Assembly (NCBI GenBank): GCA_022824025.1
Contig: JAJEBF010000061.1
Coordinates: forward strand, 90,750 to 154,749
Origin: Caldilineaceae bacterium
Lineage (GTDB): Bacteria; Chloroflexota; Anaerolineae; Caldilineales; Caldilineaceae
Direction of reading: 5' to 3'
Length of the DNA stretch: 64,000 nt
The translations under genes and the position numbers were made by a program. The notes beneath the pieces were generated by a model. The model was not told the DNA's origin and did not search any database. It saw only the letters and a program-made list of their open reading frames with translations. Of this stretch, positions 17,267-26,396 are shown piece after piece (within the stretch, counting starts at the first letter, position 1; each line of letters opens with the position of its first letter).

Positions 17267-18103
17267 CTACCAACCGCGGTAAAACACGTCCCTGCGGCCC
17301 CTCCGACCGGAAACCCTTGCCACAGCCATCTCCTGCCGCAATGGCGAAACAACCTGACTCAAGCTGACGGCCGCGATGCTTCCATAACTGCGCAGAATCG
17401 GCGCAACCTCCGTCTGATAGGCAATATAGGCGTCGGGCCAGGACACTGGAAGTCTCCACCCAACGCCCTGCCGGCTTCGAACGGGCCTTCCCCCCGGTCC
17501 TCCTGCCTTCATGCGGCGTGCCGCCATCAGCACCATCACGGCCAGCGCTGCGCCGCCCGCCAGCGGCAGGTAGTGCAGACCCAACTCCACCCGGCGTACC
17601 ACCTCCGTCGTCTGATAGCCAACGACTGCCAGCGCCGGGACCCACAGCAACTCACCCAGCAGAACGATCGAAAACCAGCGCCGGAAAGGCACGCGCGTCA
17701 TTCCTGCCGCAACCAGCGCCGGAATTACAAGCACCGAGAACGCCTTGGCAAAGAACAGAAGTCTGGGCCCGTGCTCCTGCATCTCCCCCTGCAGCCGCTC
17801 CAGATGATGACGCCGCAGACCCAGCCATCTGCCATAGCGCAGCACAGGCTCCTTTCCGTACTTGTAGCCGAGCAAGTACCAGAGGCCGTCAGCAACGATG
17901 CCGCCAACGATGGCGCTGATCATAACCAGCGGCAGTTGCATATACCCCAACGAGGCCGCCACCGCAGCCAGCAGCGTCACCATCCGCCCTTCCAGGATCA
18001 CCAGACCAATCAGCAGCGGATAGCTCCAGAAGCCCCATTCCTGAAGGGCCTCACCGCGTAGCAGATTCAAAACCGCGTCAAATATCTCGGCAACTGCGTT
18101 CAT
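17267..18103 (-). CDS. DedA-family membrane protein
   Basis: A 278-residue membrane protein of the DedA/VTT family, linked to lipid flipping and envelope upkeep. The family pattern is visible: GLVILEGRMVTLLAAVAASLG, then a GGIVADGLWYLLGYKYGKE segment, and the re-entrant-loop region HGPRLLFFAKAFSVLVIPALV, where the usual GR/RxxP set is altered to AK and IPA. Four or five membrane segments end near residue 195, after which a soluble tail of about 80 basic residues follows that is not typical of the family. The ATG at 18103 overlaps the stop of the DUF2071 gene as ATGA, so the two are coupled. Confidence 0.82.
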   Translation of the reverse strand: MNAVAEIFDAVLNLLRGEALQEWGFWSYPLLIGLVILEGRMVTLLAAVAASLGYMQLPLVMISAIVGGIVADGLWYLLGYKYGKEPVLRYGRWLGLRRHHLERLQGEMQEHGPRLLFFAKAFSVLVIPALVAAGMTRVPFRRWFSIVLLGELLWVPALAVVGYQTTEVVRRVELGLHYLPLAGGAALAVMVLMAARRMKAGGPGGRPVRSRQGVGWRLPVSWPDAYIAYQTEVAPILRSYGSIAAVSLSQVVSPLRQEMAVARVSGRRGRRDVFYRGW

Positions 18104-18909
18104 TCAATGACTTCCTCTATCTGCCATGTCAGCACATCCAGCTTCCTGGCAAAATGCAGAAGCGGCTCCGTATCCGGAAGAAATATCCCGTGCCCCTGCG
18201 CCACCCAATTGCGCTCGAACGCCGCCTCTGCCGGTTGCAGCGGCCAGGGAGCATGGTGAATCTCCCCACGATACACGCGCCCCTTTCTGTCAACACTGTA
18301 AAGGCAGTATCTCTCCATCAGCCACCGCTCCAATGAATCGGGAGCCGCCTGATGGACCGGCCCTGTCGGGCGGTAGAAAGCCCGGAACTCCGCCTCCGGC
18401 GCGCCCCTGTGCGTGCGCCGGCTGCTATAGCGAATGCCGTCATCTTCCTTTCTGCAACGCATCTTCGCCCGAAAATAAGGCAAATGATAGGTCCTCCGCG
18501 CCATCGAGACCGCCAGTGGGTTGCCCGCGTCCAGGCTGAAAAAGAACACGCCCGGCCTTGGCTCCTTCGCACTGCTACTCTTTACGTAGGTGCGCACATT
18601 TAGTTCCGGAAAAGCCGAAATCCACGGCGCCGCCGGCGTAAAACGCTGCCGTATGCCCGACATATGAAAAGGGACTACCGTCACCCACGCCTCGCCCGCG
18701 TACGTGTCAAGCATCAGGCCCGGCGGCGTCAACTTTGCGATCCGGGATGCGGGCACGGGCCAGTGGGCAAACAGAAGGTCCTGCCACGACTGAAACATGT
18801 GCCACGGGCGATCAGGCGGGGGCCAGGGGCGGTGCGCCTGTTGGACCAGAATGTCAGCGGCAATCTCCTGTCCGCTCCGGCCCAGCCAGGCAAGGGGAGT
18901 TTTTCTCAT
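18100..18909 (-). CDS. DUF2071 (YqjF-family) protein
   Basis: A 269-residue soluble protein of the DUF2071 family, whose function is unknown. Recognisable parts are WQDLLFAHWPVPASRIAKL near residue 45, the LMLDTYAGEAWVTVVPFHM stretch, NVRTYV, and GVFFFSLDAGNPLAV, all in family order. It starts 11 bases after the M1 peptidase gene and its stop overlaps the DedA start, so these three genes form one operon. Nothing in it shows a membrane segment or signal peptide. Confidence 0.88.
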   Translation of the reverse strand: MRKTPLAWLGRSGQEIAADILVQQAHRPWPPPDRPWHMFQSWQDLLFAHWPVPASRIAKLTPPGLMLDTYAGEAWVTVVPFHMSGIRQRFTPAAPWISAFPELNVRTYVKSSSAKEPRPGVFFFSLDAGNPLAVSMARRTYHLPYFRAKMRCRKEDDGIRYSSRRTHRGAPEAEFRAFYRPTGPVHQAAPDSLERWLMERYCLYSVDRKGRVYRGEIHHAPWPLQPAEAAFERNWVAQGHGIFLPDTEPLLHFARKLDVLTWQIEEVIE

Positions 18910-18920
18910 CTACTGTTTCT

Positions 18921-20660
18921 TCACTCTCCGTAAATCCAGAGAGCGATCAGATCATCAATCGGTGTACTGCTGTGCAGCCGCAAAGCGTCCAGAAGATCAT
19001 CCGCATAGGCGATGCCGTAACGATTCCGCTGCGCATAGTCCAAAAGAGCCGCAAAAAATGCTGTGTCACCCATGCGCTCCCGCACAGCGTGCAGGAAGAG
19101 AGGGCCTTTGCTGTATATAATGTTGATATAATTACTCTGATCAAACCCCATAACCGGGCCGCTGACCGGCCTGTCTATACCCAGATTCCGCGCCGCATTG
19201 TAGCGATAGCGAAACACATTCTCCATCATGGCCGCCTGCATCTCCGGCCAGTTCACCGCCTCATAGTAAAGATAGACAGCATAGTTGGCCAGCGACTCGT
19301 CCAGCCACGGCTCTTCCGGCTGGTCGTTGCCGATCAGATTGAAGAACCACTGGTGCGCAACCTCGTGCGGCATCGCAATGCCAAAGCCTCCCCCGGCCTC
19401 CCCATAAAAGTTGGCCGCCAGTCCAAGGATCCCCGCATACTCCATCCCAAAGCCCGTCGTCGGCAACGGTACGACATCCAGCTCGCGATACGGATAGGGC
19501 CCAAACATTCGGTTAAAGACTCGCAAGCTCGCCGTTGTCAGGTTCATTGCCGTCTGCGCCGACGCCAGTCCCCCCACCGGATAATACGAGTTGACCTGAA
19601 CCCCATCAACCTCGCCGCTGATCGCCTCCCACCGGTCGGTCAGCGTTGCATAGAATGAGCGTACCGGCCCCGCCGCCATCCGCCATGTCGTCGTGCCGTC
19701 ATCGTTCGTCTCCCGCGCCAGGGTCGAGCCGCTCGCCGCCACCGACAACCCTTGCGGCGCCGTCAGCTCTACCTGGTAGAAACCAATATCCGCAAAGAAG
19801 GAATCACCGAAACTTGCGCCGGCGTCCAGATCCCAACCCCTATGATCGAAAACCGCCAGTGTCGGGTAAAAGCCCGCCAGGTCATAGACACCATCCACAA
19901 ACCCGTAAAGCCCCGCTCCCGCCGTGCCGGCTGCCACCTGCGTCGGCAGCGTCGCGTTGAACCAGAGCGTCACGTCCGTTGTCGCCCCGGCGGCCAGCCC
20001 TTCGGCAAGCGGTATGCGCGCCGCCGACCCATCGGGAATATGCCCGATACGCGCCAGCTGGCCGTCCACCAGCGCCTGGCTGATCTCCGCTGTGCCCCCG
20101 TAGGCAGGCAAATTGGGATACAGCCTGAAATACAGTTCGTTCAGGCTGGTCTGTTCCTGATTGGTGATCCGCACCCGCTGCACGCCCTCCAGTCTCGGGG
20201 CTTCGCCTGGCAAAAGGCGGACTTGGATGAAATAATGGGGCGCGCCCGGCAGCCGGTCCGCATCCTCCGCGAATGCTTCCAGCAACGTCTCGCGATAAAC
20301 TGTGTAGTCGGTCAGGTCGATCTCCGGGGTCGGAAAGAGGGGCGGTTCCTGTACTGGCTGTGGCGTTTGGGTCGGAGTCGGCGGCGGGGCAGTGGGGGGG
20401 CGTGTACGGGTCGGGAGTTCGGCCACCGGCGAAGGCGAGGGCGCAACGATGACCTCGTCCTGTTCTTCGGCCGTCGCTGCCGCCCCTCTTCCGCAAGCGG
20501 TCAGAACAGCCGCTATCGCCAGGCCAACCACACACGATATGGCGAATCCGCGTTTCTGTCGCCCGCCGCGCCGTTGCTTTGCCGCAACGCCCACAAAACG
20601 CTTGTCAAAGGCCGATCTCTGCCTTGCATGGGTTGCCGGTCCCATCAACCTCGTCCCCAT
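18921..20660 (-). CDS. M1-family zinc metallopeptidase, lipoprotein
   Basis: An exported M1 (aminopeptidase N/gluzincin) peptidase, about 579 residues from the ATG at 20660; an ATG at 20645 is as likely, and the frame is open back to 20807. The zinc motif HEVAHQWFFN is followed exactly 18 residues after the second His by the third ligand Glu in WLDESLANYA. The upstream FGMEYAGILG segment takes the place of the GAMEN exopeptidase motif and differs from it, so the specificity may not be classical. The N-terminus carries a lipobox (AAVLTAC) after a hydrophobic stretch, then a Pro/Thr-rich linker, so it should be lipid-anchored outside the cytoplasmic membrane. It heads the operon with DUF2071 and DedA. 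Confidence 0.87.
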   Translation of the reverse strand: MGTRLMGPATHARQRSAFDKRFVGVAAKQRRGGRQKRGFAISCVVGLAIAAVLTACGRGAAATAEEQDEVIVAPSPSPVAELPTRTRPPTAPPPTPTQTPQPVQEPPLFPTPEIDLTDYTVYRETLLEAFAEDADRLPGAPHYFIQVRLLPGEAPRLEGVQRVRITNQEQTSLNELYFRLYPNLPAYGGTAEISQALVDGQLARIGHIPDGSAARIPLAEGLAAGATTDVTLWFNATLPTQVAAGTAGAGLYGFVDGVYDLAGFYPTLAVFDHRGWDLDAGASFGDSFFADIGFYQVELTAPQGLSVAASGSTLARETNDDGTTTWRMAAGPVRSFYATLTDRWEAISGEVDGVQVNSYYPVGGLASAQTAMNLTTASLRVFNRMFGPYPYRELDVVPLPTTGFGMEYAGILGLAANFYGEAGGGFGIAMPHEVAHQWFFNLIGNDQPEEPWLDESLANYAVYLYYEAVNWPEMQAAMMENVFRYRYNAARNLGIDRPVSGPVMGFDQSNYINIIYSKGPLFLHAVRERMGDTAFFAALLDYAQRNRYGIAYADDLLDALRLHSSTPIDDLIALWIYGE

Positions 20661-20913
20661 ATGCCCGCCGCTGGTGCAAGTATTCGGCGCGCAACTGTCG
20701 TCCTCTCCCGCACGGCGCCTACGGGGCTGCCCCATGTCTAGGCGACGAGAATGTCCGCCTCGCGCAGAACCGGCAACGCGCCGAACCTGACGCTGCCATG
20801 CCTCCATACCCGTCAGTGGAAACCTCTATTCTTCACCTCTACCACCTACATTCAGGACCGTGGCGCCGCCGCGCAGCAAGTTTCGGGCACTGCTTTCGAT
20901 TCGAATACGGCCC

Positions 20914-21867
20914 CTACATCGGCGAACCGATATCCGGCGATTCCCTCTTCAGGTTCTCCACGAGCCGTTTCGCTTCCACACTGAGTGGCACAGGCAGCTC
21001 GACGACCACCTCGACCAGCAAGTCTCCTCGAATCTTGCTGTCTCTCACATCAGGCATGCCCTGGCCCTTGAGCCGGAAAACCTTTCCGTTCTGCGTGTCC
21101 GCCGGGATCGTCAGCGCCACCGCGCCCTGCAATGTCGGCACGCGCGCCTCGCCCCCCAGGAGCGCCACAAAAAGATCCACAGGAACCTTCGTGCGCAAAT
21201 CCCGCCCCTCTACCTCGAAATCTTTGTGCGGCTGGACGGACACCGTCATCATCAGGTCGCCGGCCCGAACCTTCGAGCCGGTTCTGACGCCCGGCGGTAT
21301 CGTCACCTCGAAACGGGACTCCCCCTGCTGCACGGTCCGCTTTGTCCCGCAAAACGCCTCTTCCAGCGCAATCTCCACCGGAACCGTCTGGTCGCTGTTG
21401 GGGCGTCCGAAACTCTGCTGAGGCCCTTGCCGGAATCCTCTGCGCGGCTGCGACGCGCCCCCGCCAAAAAGCTGCTGAAAGAAATCAGAAAATGTGCCGC
21501 CCCCACCGGCCATGCCGCCGAACATCTGCTCAAACTCTTCAGGACTGACCGCCCGTCCCTGCTGCCGCTCCGCGCCGCCGGCATTGTACCACTGAGACCA
21601 ATCGAAACTCTGCCCGCTCTGTTCGTACTGCTTCCACTGGGCCCCAAACTTATCGTACGTCCGCCGCTTCGATTCGTCCGACAGAACCGCGTAAGCCTCA
21701 TTAATCTCCTTGAACCGCTGCTCCGCGGCCGCATCGCCGTTGTTAACATCAGGATGGCACTCCCGGGCCAGCTTGCGGTATGCCTTCTTGATCTCAGAGG
21801 CGCTCGCCTTGCGGCGCAACCCCAGAACCGCGTAATAGTCCTTATAGTCCACTGATTCGCTCTCCAC
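20914..21867 (-). CDS. dnaJ: DnaJ-type co-chaperone without zinc-finger domain
   Basis: A 317-residue J-domain protein of the CbpA-like type. The J domain fills residues 8-75, with the HPD motif in CHPDVNNGD that triggers DnaK ATP hydrolysis. A glycine/phenylalanine-rich linker (MFGGMAGGGGTFSDFF, QQLFGGG) follows to about 150. Two C-terminal substrate-binding domains run from about 155 to 300 (VPVEIALEEAFCGTKRTVQ, then TIPPGVRTGSKVRAG). The CxxCxGxG zinc repeats of classical DnaJ are absent. It lies 165 bases downstream of dnaK on the same strand; no grpE is adjacent. Confidence 0.93.
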   Translation of the reverse strand: MESESVDYKDYYAVLGLRRKASASEIKKAYRKLARECHPDVNNGDAAAEQRFKEINEAYAVLSDESKRRTYDKFGAQWKQYEQSGQSFDWSQWYNAGGAERQQGRAVSPEEFEQMFGGMAGGGGTFSDFFQQLFGGGASQPRRGFRQGPQQSFGRPNSDQTVPVEIALEEAFCGTKRTVQQGESRFEVTIPPGVRTGSKVRAGDLMMTVSVQPHKDFEVEGRDLRTKVPVDLFVALLGGEARVPTLQGAVALTIPADTQNGKVFRLKGQGMPDVRDSKIRGDLLVEVVVELPVPLSVEAKRLVENLKRESPDIGSPM

Positions 21868-22032
21868 TCACTTGGCCTTCGCCGCACGCCCCCTCCGCGC
21901 CGCGTGCGGCAAACGCTGTCACTTGGAAATCGAGACCAATACCAATGACGGGAAACCGGGCACAGGGCGCCCGGTTTCTCTCCATCTTATCGTTCCTGCT
22001 CCCAGGCTGGCAACCCTGGTACCAACCGCAGC

Positions 22033-23943
22033 CTACACCTGACGGAACTCGCCTTCCACCACATCGTCCTCGTCAGCGGCGCCCGTCCCGTCTGACTCGC
22101 CCGCCGCGCCCGGCCCGGCTCCATTCTCTTCAGCCTGCTGCTGGTATACCTGCTGGGCCAGGGCAGAGCTCGCCTGCTGCAGCTGCTCTGTCAGGCTGGT
22201 GATTCGCTCATGGTCTTCACCCTCCATCGCCGCCCGCAGCTCCACGATCGTCTGTTCAATCCGCTCCCGATCAGATAGCGGCACCTTGTCGCCCAACTCG
22301 CTCATCGACTTCTCAGTGGCGTAGATCAGGCTGTCCGCGGCGTTGCGGCTCTCCACCAACTGCCGCTGCTGCAGGTCTACAGTCTCATTCTCTTTGGCTT
22401 CCCGGACCAAACGATCCACCTCATCGTCGCTCAGATTGGTGGAGGCCGTGATCTGGATGCTCTGCTCCTTGCTCGTCGCCTTGTCCTTCGCCACCACATT
22501 CATGATGCCGTTGGCGTCAATATCAAAGGTCACCTCGACCTGCGGCACGCCTCGCATCGCCGGTGGAATCCCGTCCAGCCGGAAATTGCCGAGCGTCTTG
22601 TTGTCGCGCGCCATCGGGCGCTCGCCCTGCAAAATGTGAATGTCCACAGCGGTCTGGTTGTCTTCCGCCGTGCTGTACGTCTCCGTCTTCTTCGTCGGAA
22701 TCGTCGTATTGCGGGGGATCAAGGTTGTCATGACACCGCCCAACGTCTCCAACCCAAGGCTCAGCGGCGTCACGTCCAGCAGCAGCAGGTCCTTTACCTC
22801 GCCGCCGAGCACACCGGCCTGCAGCGCGGCGCCCACCGCAACCACCTCATCCGGGTTGACGCCCTTGTGCGGCTCTTTGCCCGTCAGCGTGCTGACCAGC
22901 TCCTGGATCATCGGCATCCGCGTCGACCCACCAACCAGAACCACCTCATTCAGTTCGCCGGGGGTCAGACTCGCGTCCTTCAGCGCCGCATGGAACGGTT
23001 TCTTCAACCGTTCAACCAGAACCGACGTCAACTGCTCGAACTGGCTGCGCGTCAGCGTAAGTTGCAGATGCTTCGGCCCCGTGCTGTCCGCCGTGATAAA
23101 GGGCAGATTGATCTCCGTCTGCGGCGTGCTCGAAAGCTCAATCTTCGCCTTCTCCGCCGCTTCCCGCAGTCTCTGAAGCGCCTGCCGGTCCTGGCCAAGA
23201 TCGATCATCTGCTCCCGCTTGAACTCGTCAATCAGCCACCGCACGATCGCCTCGTCCCAGTCGTCGCCGCCCAGATGCGTGTCGCCGTTGGTCGCCTTTA
23301 CCTCGATCACACCGTCGCCAACCTCCAGCACCGAAACGTCAAACGTGCCGCCGCCCAAGTCAAAAACCAGAATCGTCTCGTCCTCATTCTTGTCCAGACC
23401 GTAGGCCAGCGCCGCAGCCGTCGGCTCGTTGATGATGCGCAGCACCTCCAACCCGGCAATCTGTCCGGCGTCCTTGGTCGCCTGCCGCTGGCTGTCGTTG
23501 AAATAGGCCGGCACCGTGATCACTGCCTGCTTCACATCCTCGCCCAAATAGGACTCCGCATCCCGCTTGAGCTTGCTCAGAATCATCGCGCTGATTTCCT
23601 GCGGCGTATACACCTTGTCCTTAATCGGAACCCGCACCCGCGCGTCGTGATTCGGCCCCTCGACACTGGCGTAGGATACCATCGCCTGCGTCCGCTTCGT
23701 TTCCGGATCGTCAATGTGACGGCCCATCAATCGCTTGACCGAGTAAATCGTGTTCTCCGGGTTGACAACCGCCTGCCGCTTCGCGGTCACGCCCACCAGC
23801 CGCTCGCCGCTCTTCGAAAAAGCAACCACCGACGGCGTCGTCCGGTTCCCCTCCGCATTCGCGATCACGGCAGGGTTGCCCGCCTCCATCACAGCAATCA
23901 CGCTGTTGGTTGTGCCCAGATCAATACCGATGATTTTTGCCAT
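22033..23943 (-). CDS. dnaK: Hsp70 chaperone DnaK
   Basis: A 636-residue Hsp70, full length. The ATPase domain starts with IIGIDLGTTNSVIAVMEAG, followed by VITVPAYFNDSQRQATKDAG, IINEPTAAALAYG and the DLGGGTFDVSVLEV phosphate-binding loop. The substrate-binding domain has LLLLDVTPLSLGLETLGGVM and PRNTTIPTKK, and the helical lid ends in a glycine-rich acidic tail. It folds proteins with the DnaJ-type partner encoded just downstream. A TATAAT box lies about 120 bases upstream on the same strand. The inverted CIRCE operator of HrcA-controlled dnaK genes was not seen. Confidence 0.97.
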   Translation of the reverse strand: MAKIIGIDLGTTNSVIAVMEAGNPAVIANAEGNRTTPSVVAFSKSGERLVGVTAKRQAVVNPENTIYSVKRLMGRHIDDPETKRTQAMVSYASVEGPNHDARVRVPIKDKVYTPQEISAMILSKLKRDAESYLGEDVKQAVITVPAYFNDSQRQATKDAGQIAGLEVLRIINEPTAAALAYGLDKNEDETILVFDLGGGTFDVSVLEVGDGVIEVKATNGDTHLGGDDWDEAIVRWLIDEFKREQMIDLGQDRQALQRLREAAEKAKIELSSTPQTEINLPFITADSTGPKHLQLTLTRSQFEQLTSVLVERLKKPFHAALKDASLTPGELNEVVLVGGSTRMPMIQELVSTLTGKEPHKGVNPDEVVAVGAALQAGVLGGEVKDLLLLDVTPLSLGLETLGGVMTTLIPRNTTIPTKKTETYSTAEDNQTAVDIHILQGERPMARDNKTLGNFRLDGIPPAMRGVPQVEVTFDIDANGIMNVVAKDKATSKEQSIQITASTNLSDDEVDRLVREAKENETVDLQQRQLVESRNAADSLIYATEKSMSELGDKVPLSDRERIEQTIVELRAAMEGEDHERITSLTEQLQQASSALAQQVYQQQAEENGAGPGAAGESDGTGAADEDDVVEGEFRQV

Positions 23944-24064
23944 CTGTCGTTGGCCTCCTGTACGAAATGACGCCGGGCGCCCCGTCCGCTCCGCGCTTCA
24001 GCCGCCCAGCCCATAACTCCTGTATGAACTGTTTTTCACCCTTCAGCTTTAATTCTCACCTATC

Positions 24065-24070
24065 ATTATA
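24065..24070 (-). promoter_or_regulatory. candidate -10 box for dnaK
   Basis: On the minus strand this reads TATAAT inside an A/T-rich stretch, about 120 bases before the dnaK start codon. No good -35 box is found at 16-18 bases. It is the only AT-rich patch in this upstream region. Confidence 0.35.
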
Positions 24071-24211
24071 AAAAACTTGTGTATGTATGGTATTGGGCGA
24101 GTATTAGCAATTCGTTTGAATTTGCCCACGATGATCCTACGCATCCCGTCCAATACGAAACCCACCACGCCCGCGCCCCCCTCCACGCCGCTCCTGCCCA
24201 CCAACCACGAG

Positions 24212-24237
24212 CCACTGCAGTACCGACCACTGCAGTT
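24212..24237. repeat. short CCACTGCAGT-type repeat pair
   Basis: Two copies of CCACTGCAGT (24212-24221 and 24227-24236) in the 564-base gap between dnaK and the small membrane-protein gene. They belong to the same intergenic heptamer/CTGCAG family as the arrays at 25066, 28424, 37801, 48939, 51993 and 57863. The rest of this gap holds no gene that I can support. Confidence 0.6.
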
Positions 24238-24440
24238 CGACGCCCTCCGCATTCATCTCCCCGCCCGGGCCCTGCACGCTGCTCAGCCATTGACCAGGGA
24301 TCAAGCTCGAACAGCTCCTCCGGTTCAAGGGCATATTCAATCGAATCTCTTTGCTTGCAATTCGCGCCCGACTCTTCATTTTACCGCAACGACCCCACCA
24401 GAATGACCCACCCGGAACCATGCCAGAGTCCTCTCTGAAC

Positions 24441-24468
24441 AAAAAAACACCCGCATACCCGCGGGTGT
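24441..24468 (-). terminator. Rho-independent terminator of the small membrane-protein gene
   Basis: On the minus strand an 8-bp hairpin (ACACCCGC/GCGGGTGT, 24447-24454 and 24461-24468, six-base loop) is followed by a run of seven T. It lies 40 bases after the stop of the gene at 24508-24831. Confidence 0.85.
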
Positions 24469-24507
24469 GACGACACGGCCTGAGTTCGAAGCGTTGACAG
24501 TTCGTTG

Positions 24508-24831
24508 TCAGCCGTCCGGGACGCTGCGCTTCGTTTCCCTAAGCATAAACCCAATCCAAACCTGCGCGCCGCCTAGCACGAGAGACAAAAAACCGGCGAT
24601 CACCGCAAAGATAACCTGAGTCGTCTGTGCCGCCGCATGAACTTCCGATCGTAAGGCGACCAGCTCGGTTCGCACGCCCTCCACATCGGCCTTGGTAGCC
24701 AAATGCTCGTATGCGCCCTCTCGTCGCGCAATGCGTTCCCCGTCTTCTAACCCCTCCTGCGCAAAGACAGGTGTGCAAAACACGGCAACCAGCAGGATCC
24801 CCATCACGACATGATGCAACTTCATCTGCAT
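24508..24831 (-). CDS. small exported or membrane protein with a coiled-coil
   Basis: A 107-residue protein. Residues 1 to about 25 form a signal-like hydrophobic stretch ending in PVFAQE, with a likely cleavage after FAQ or VFA. A charged helix with heptad character follows (EHLATKADVEGVRTELVALR), then a membrane segment at about 73-95 (VIFAVIAGFLSLVLGGAQVW) and a short basic tail. The helix resembles the KxDVxxLRxEL helices of DUF1640-like and phage-tail helper proteins, but no family is certain. It has its own terminator and stands alone. Start is ATG 24831 or ATG 24825. Confidence 0.65.
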   Translation of the reverse strand: MQMKLHHVVMGILLVAVFCTPVFAQEGLEDGERIARREGAYEHLATKADVEGVRTELVALRSEVHAAAQTTQVIFAVIAGFLSLVLGGAQVWIGFMLRETKRSVPDG

Positions 24832-25065
24832 TCTCGATCCCGTGTTCCTGTTCCGCTTCTCTGCGCGTTCCTCATCAAAACTCGTTGTAGCGCCGCAAAT
24901 GCATCACAAATGCAGTACAAATGTATCACGCGGTCCCGACGCTGTCAATGGCTCTTTCAGGACAAAAGTGACCGAAATCGGGCTTAATCAGAACAATGGA
25001 CTGCGCCATCTGGTTCTCACCTCTCATGACTGCCGGCAGGGACACCCCCTGCCCTCCTTTACCAC

Positions 25066-25139
25066 AACCCACTGCAGTCACTGTCCACTGACCACTGACC
25101 ACTGATCACTGACCACTGCCTACCGACCACTGCCGTTCA
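25066..25139. repeat. heptamer array (CTGACCA phase), abutting the aminotransferase stop codon
   Basis: A degenerate tandem array with units CCACTGA/CCACTGC, including CACTGACCACTGA and its variants TCACTGA and CCGACCACTGC. It starts near CCCACTGCAGTCACTGTCC and runs into the stop codon (25139-25137) of the minus-strand aminotransferase gene. It fills the last part of the 305-base gap between that gene and the small membrane-protein gene; the rest of the gap shows no gene. Confidence 0.8.
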
Positions 25140-26378
25140 CGCCCCGTCCAACACACGCACGCACCGCTCGATCTCATCAACCGTGTTGTAATGCGCCAGG
25201 CCCAGACGCAGCCAGCCGCCGTTGCCCTCGACACCCATCCGCTCGCTCATCGACAGCGCGTAGAAGTTGCCATCCCACGCGAAAATGTTCTCCTCCGCAA
25301 GCGCCCGCGCCAGCTGCGCCGGCGTCGTCCCCCGCTTCCGCATCGCGACCGTCGCCACCCTTCTCCCCATATCAATCCGCTCTGTCAGACCATAAATGCG
25401 GATCCCCGGCACGCTCAACAGACCCTCGATCAACCGCTCGGTCAGCATCCTCTCATACGCGCCGATCACCTTCCAGGCCGCCTCCAACTTGCGCCTCCGG
25501 CTTTCAGCCGGCCCTGCCTCGCCGTACTCGACCCCAAGACCGGCCAGATAGTCGATAGCCGCCGTCACTCCAGCCATCCCTTCATGATTCTGCGTGCCCG
25601 TCTCCCACTTGTCCGGCGGTCTGTCCCCGGCCGGACGCACCCGGTATGCCTCCAGCCGCTCCAACAGTTCCCGCTTACCGTACAGCTGTCCGCTGTGCGG
25701 GCCGAAAAACTTGTACGACGAACACGCCAGGAAATCGCACCCCAGGGCCTTCACATCGATCAACCCGTGCGGCGCATATTGGACCGCGTCCACAAACGTA
25801 AGGGCCCCCGCCTCCCCGGCCCAGCCCATGATCGTGCCCACGTCGTTGATCGACCCCGTCGCGTTGCTGGCATACCCCACCGCCACCAACCTGGTCTGCT
25901 CCGTGATCTGCCTCCGTACATCCTCCATGTCCAGCGTCCCGCTCTCCACGTCCACATCCGCCCACCGGACGCGCGCCCCCCGCTCCTCCGCCGCCAGCGC
26001 CCACGGCATCACGTTGGCGTCATGATCCAGTCGCGTAACCAACACCTCGTCGCCAGGCCCCAGCTCTCGCGCCAAGGACCGGCTGACATGAAATGCGAGG
26101 CTCGTCATGTTGTTGCCAAAGATAACCTCATCCGCCTCGCAGCCCAGCAGATCAGCGGCCGCCCCATGCGCCCCCTCGATCACCGCGTCCGTGCGCCGGC
26201 TGGTCTCAAACTGGCCGTGCGTATTCGAATTGCGGCGCGTCAAATAGTCAACCATCGCCTCTATGACGCTCTCATGCGCCTGCGTGCCGCCGGGGTTGTC
26301 AAAAAACACGGCCGGACGGCCGTCAAACTGCTCACTCAACGCCGGGAACTGCCTCCGGACCCCTTCTACATCGAACAT
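25137..26378 (-). CDS. cysteine desulfurase-like class V aminotransferase
   Basis: A 413-residue PLP enzyme of the class V fold, closest in pattern to the 'cysteine desulfurase-like protein' subgroup. It starts with FFDNPGGTQAHESVI and has NSNTHGQFETSRR, FVDAVQYAPH (Asp197, pyridine-nitrogen contact) and SSYKFFGPHSG, where Lys223 should bind PLP. The flexible loop with the persulfide Cys of true IscS/SufS is not evident, so sulfur transfer is unproven; other subgroup members act as lyases or epimerases. It ends 18 bases upstream of nothing on its own strand except the repeat array, and starts 18 bases after the sppA stop, so sppA and this gene probably share a transcript. Confidence 0.87.
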   Translation of the reverse strand: MFDVEGVRRQFPALSEQFDGRPAVFFDNPGGTQAHESVIEAMVDYLTRRNSNTHGQFETSRRTDAVIEGAHGAAADLLGCEADEVIFGNNMTSLAFHVSRSLARELGPGDEVLVTRLDHDANVMPWALAAEERGARVRWADVDVESGTLDMEDVRRQITEQTRLVAVGYASNATGSINDVGTIMGWAGEAGALTFVDAVQYAPHGLIDVKALGCDFLACSSYKFFGPHSGQLYGKRELLERLEAYRVRPAGDRPPDKWETGTQNHEGMAGVTAAIDYLAGLGVEYGEAGPAESRRRKLEAAWKVIGAYERMLTERLIEGLLSVPGIRIYGLTERIDMGRRVATVAMRKRGTTPAQLARALAEENIFAWDGNFYALSMSERMGVEGNGGWLRLGLAHYNTVDEIERCVRVLDGA

Positions 26379-26396
26379 GTCTCTCTCCCCGAATCA

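Noticed and set aside
22636..23970. Plus-strand open frame of 444 codons opposite dnaK
   Set aside because: Anti-sense shadow of dnaK; Arg/His/Leu-rich with no recognisable feature.
24000..24130. CIRCE operator for HrcA upstream of dnaK
   Set aside because: The GAGTATTAGCAATTC patch lacks the nine-base-spaced inverted TTAGCACTC arms.
25066..25139. Heptamer array as a CRISPR array
   Set aside because: Units are seven bases with no unique spacers, and no cas gene is present; the Cas4-like nuclease at 56870 is far away and lacks cas partners.
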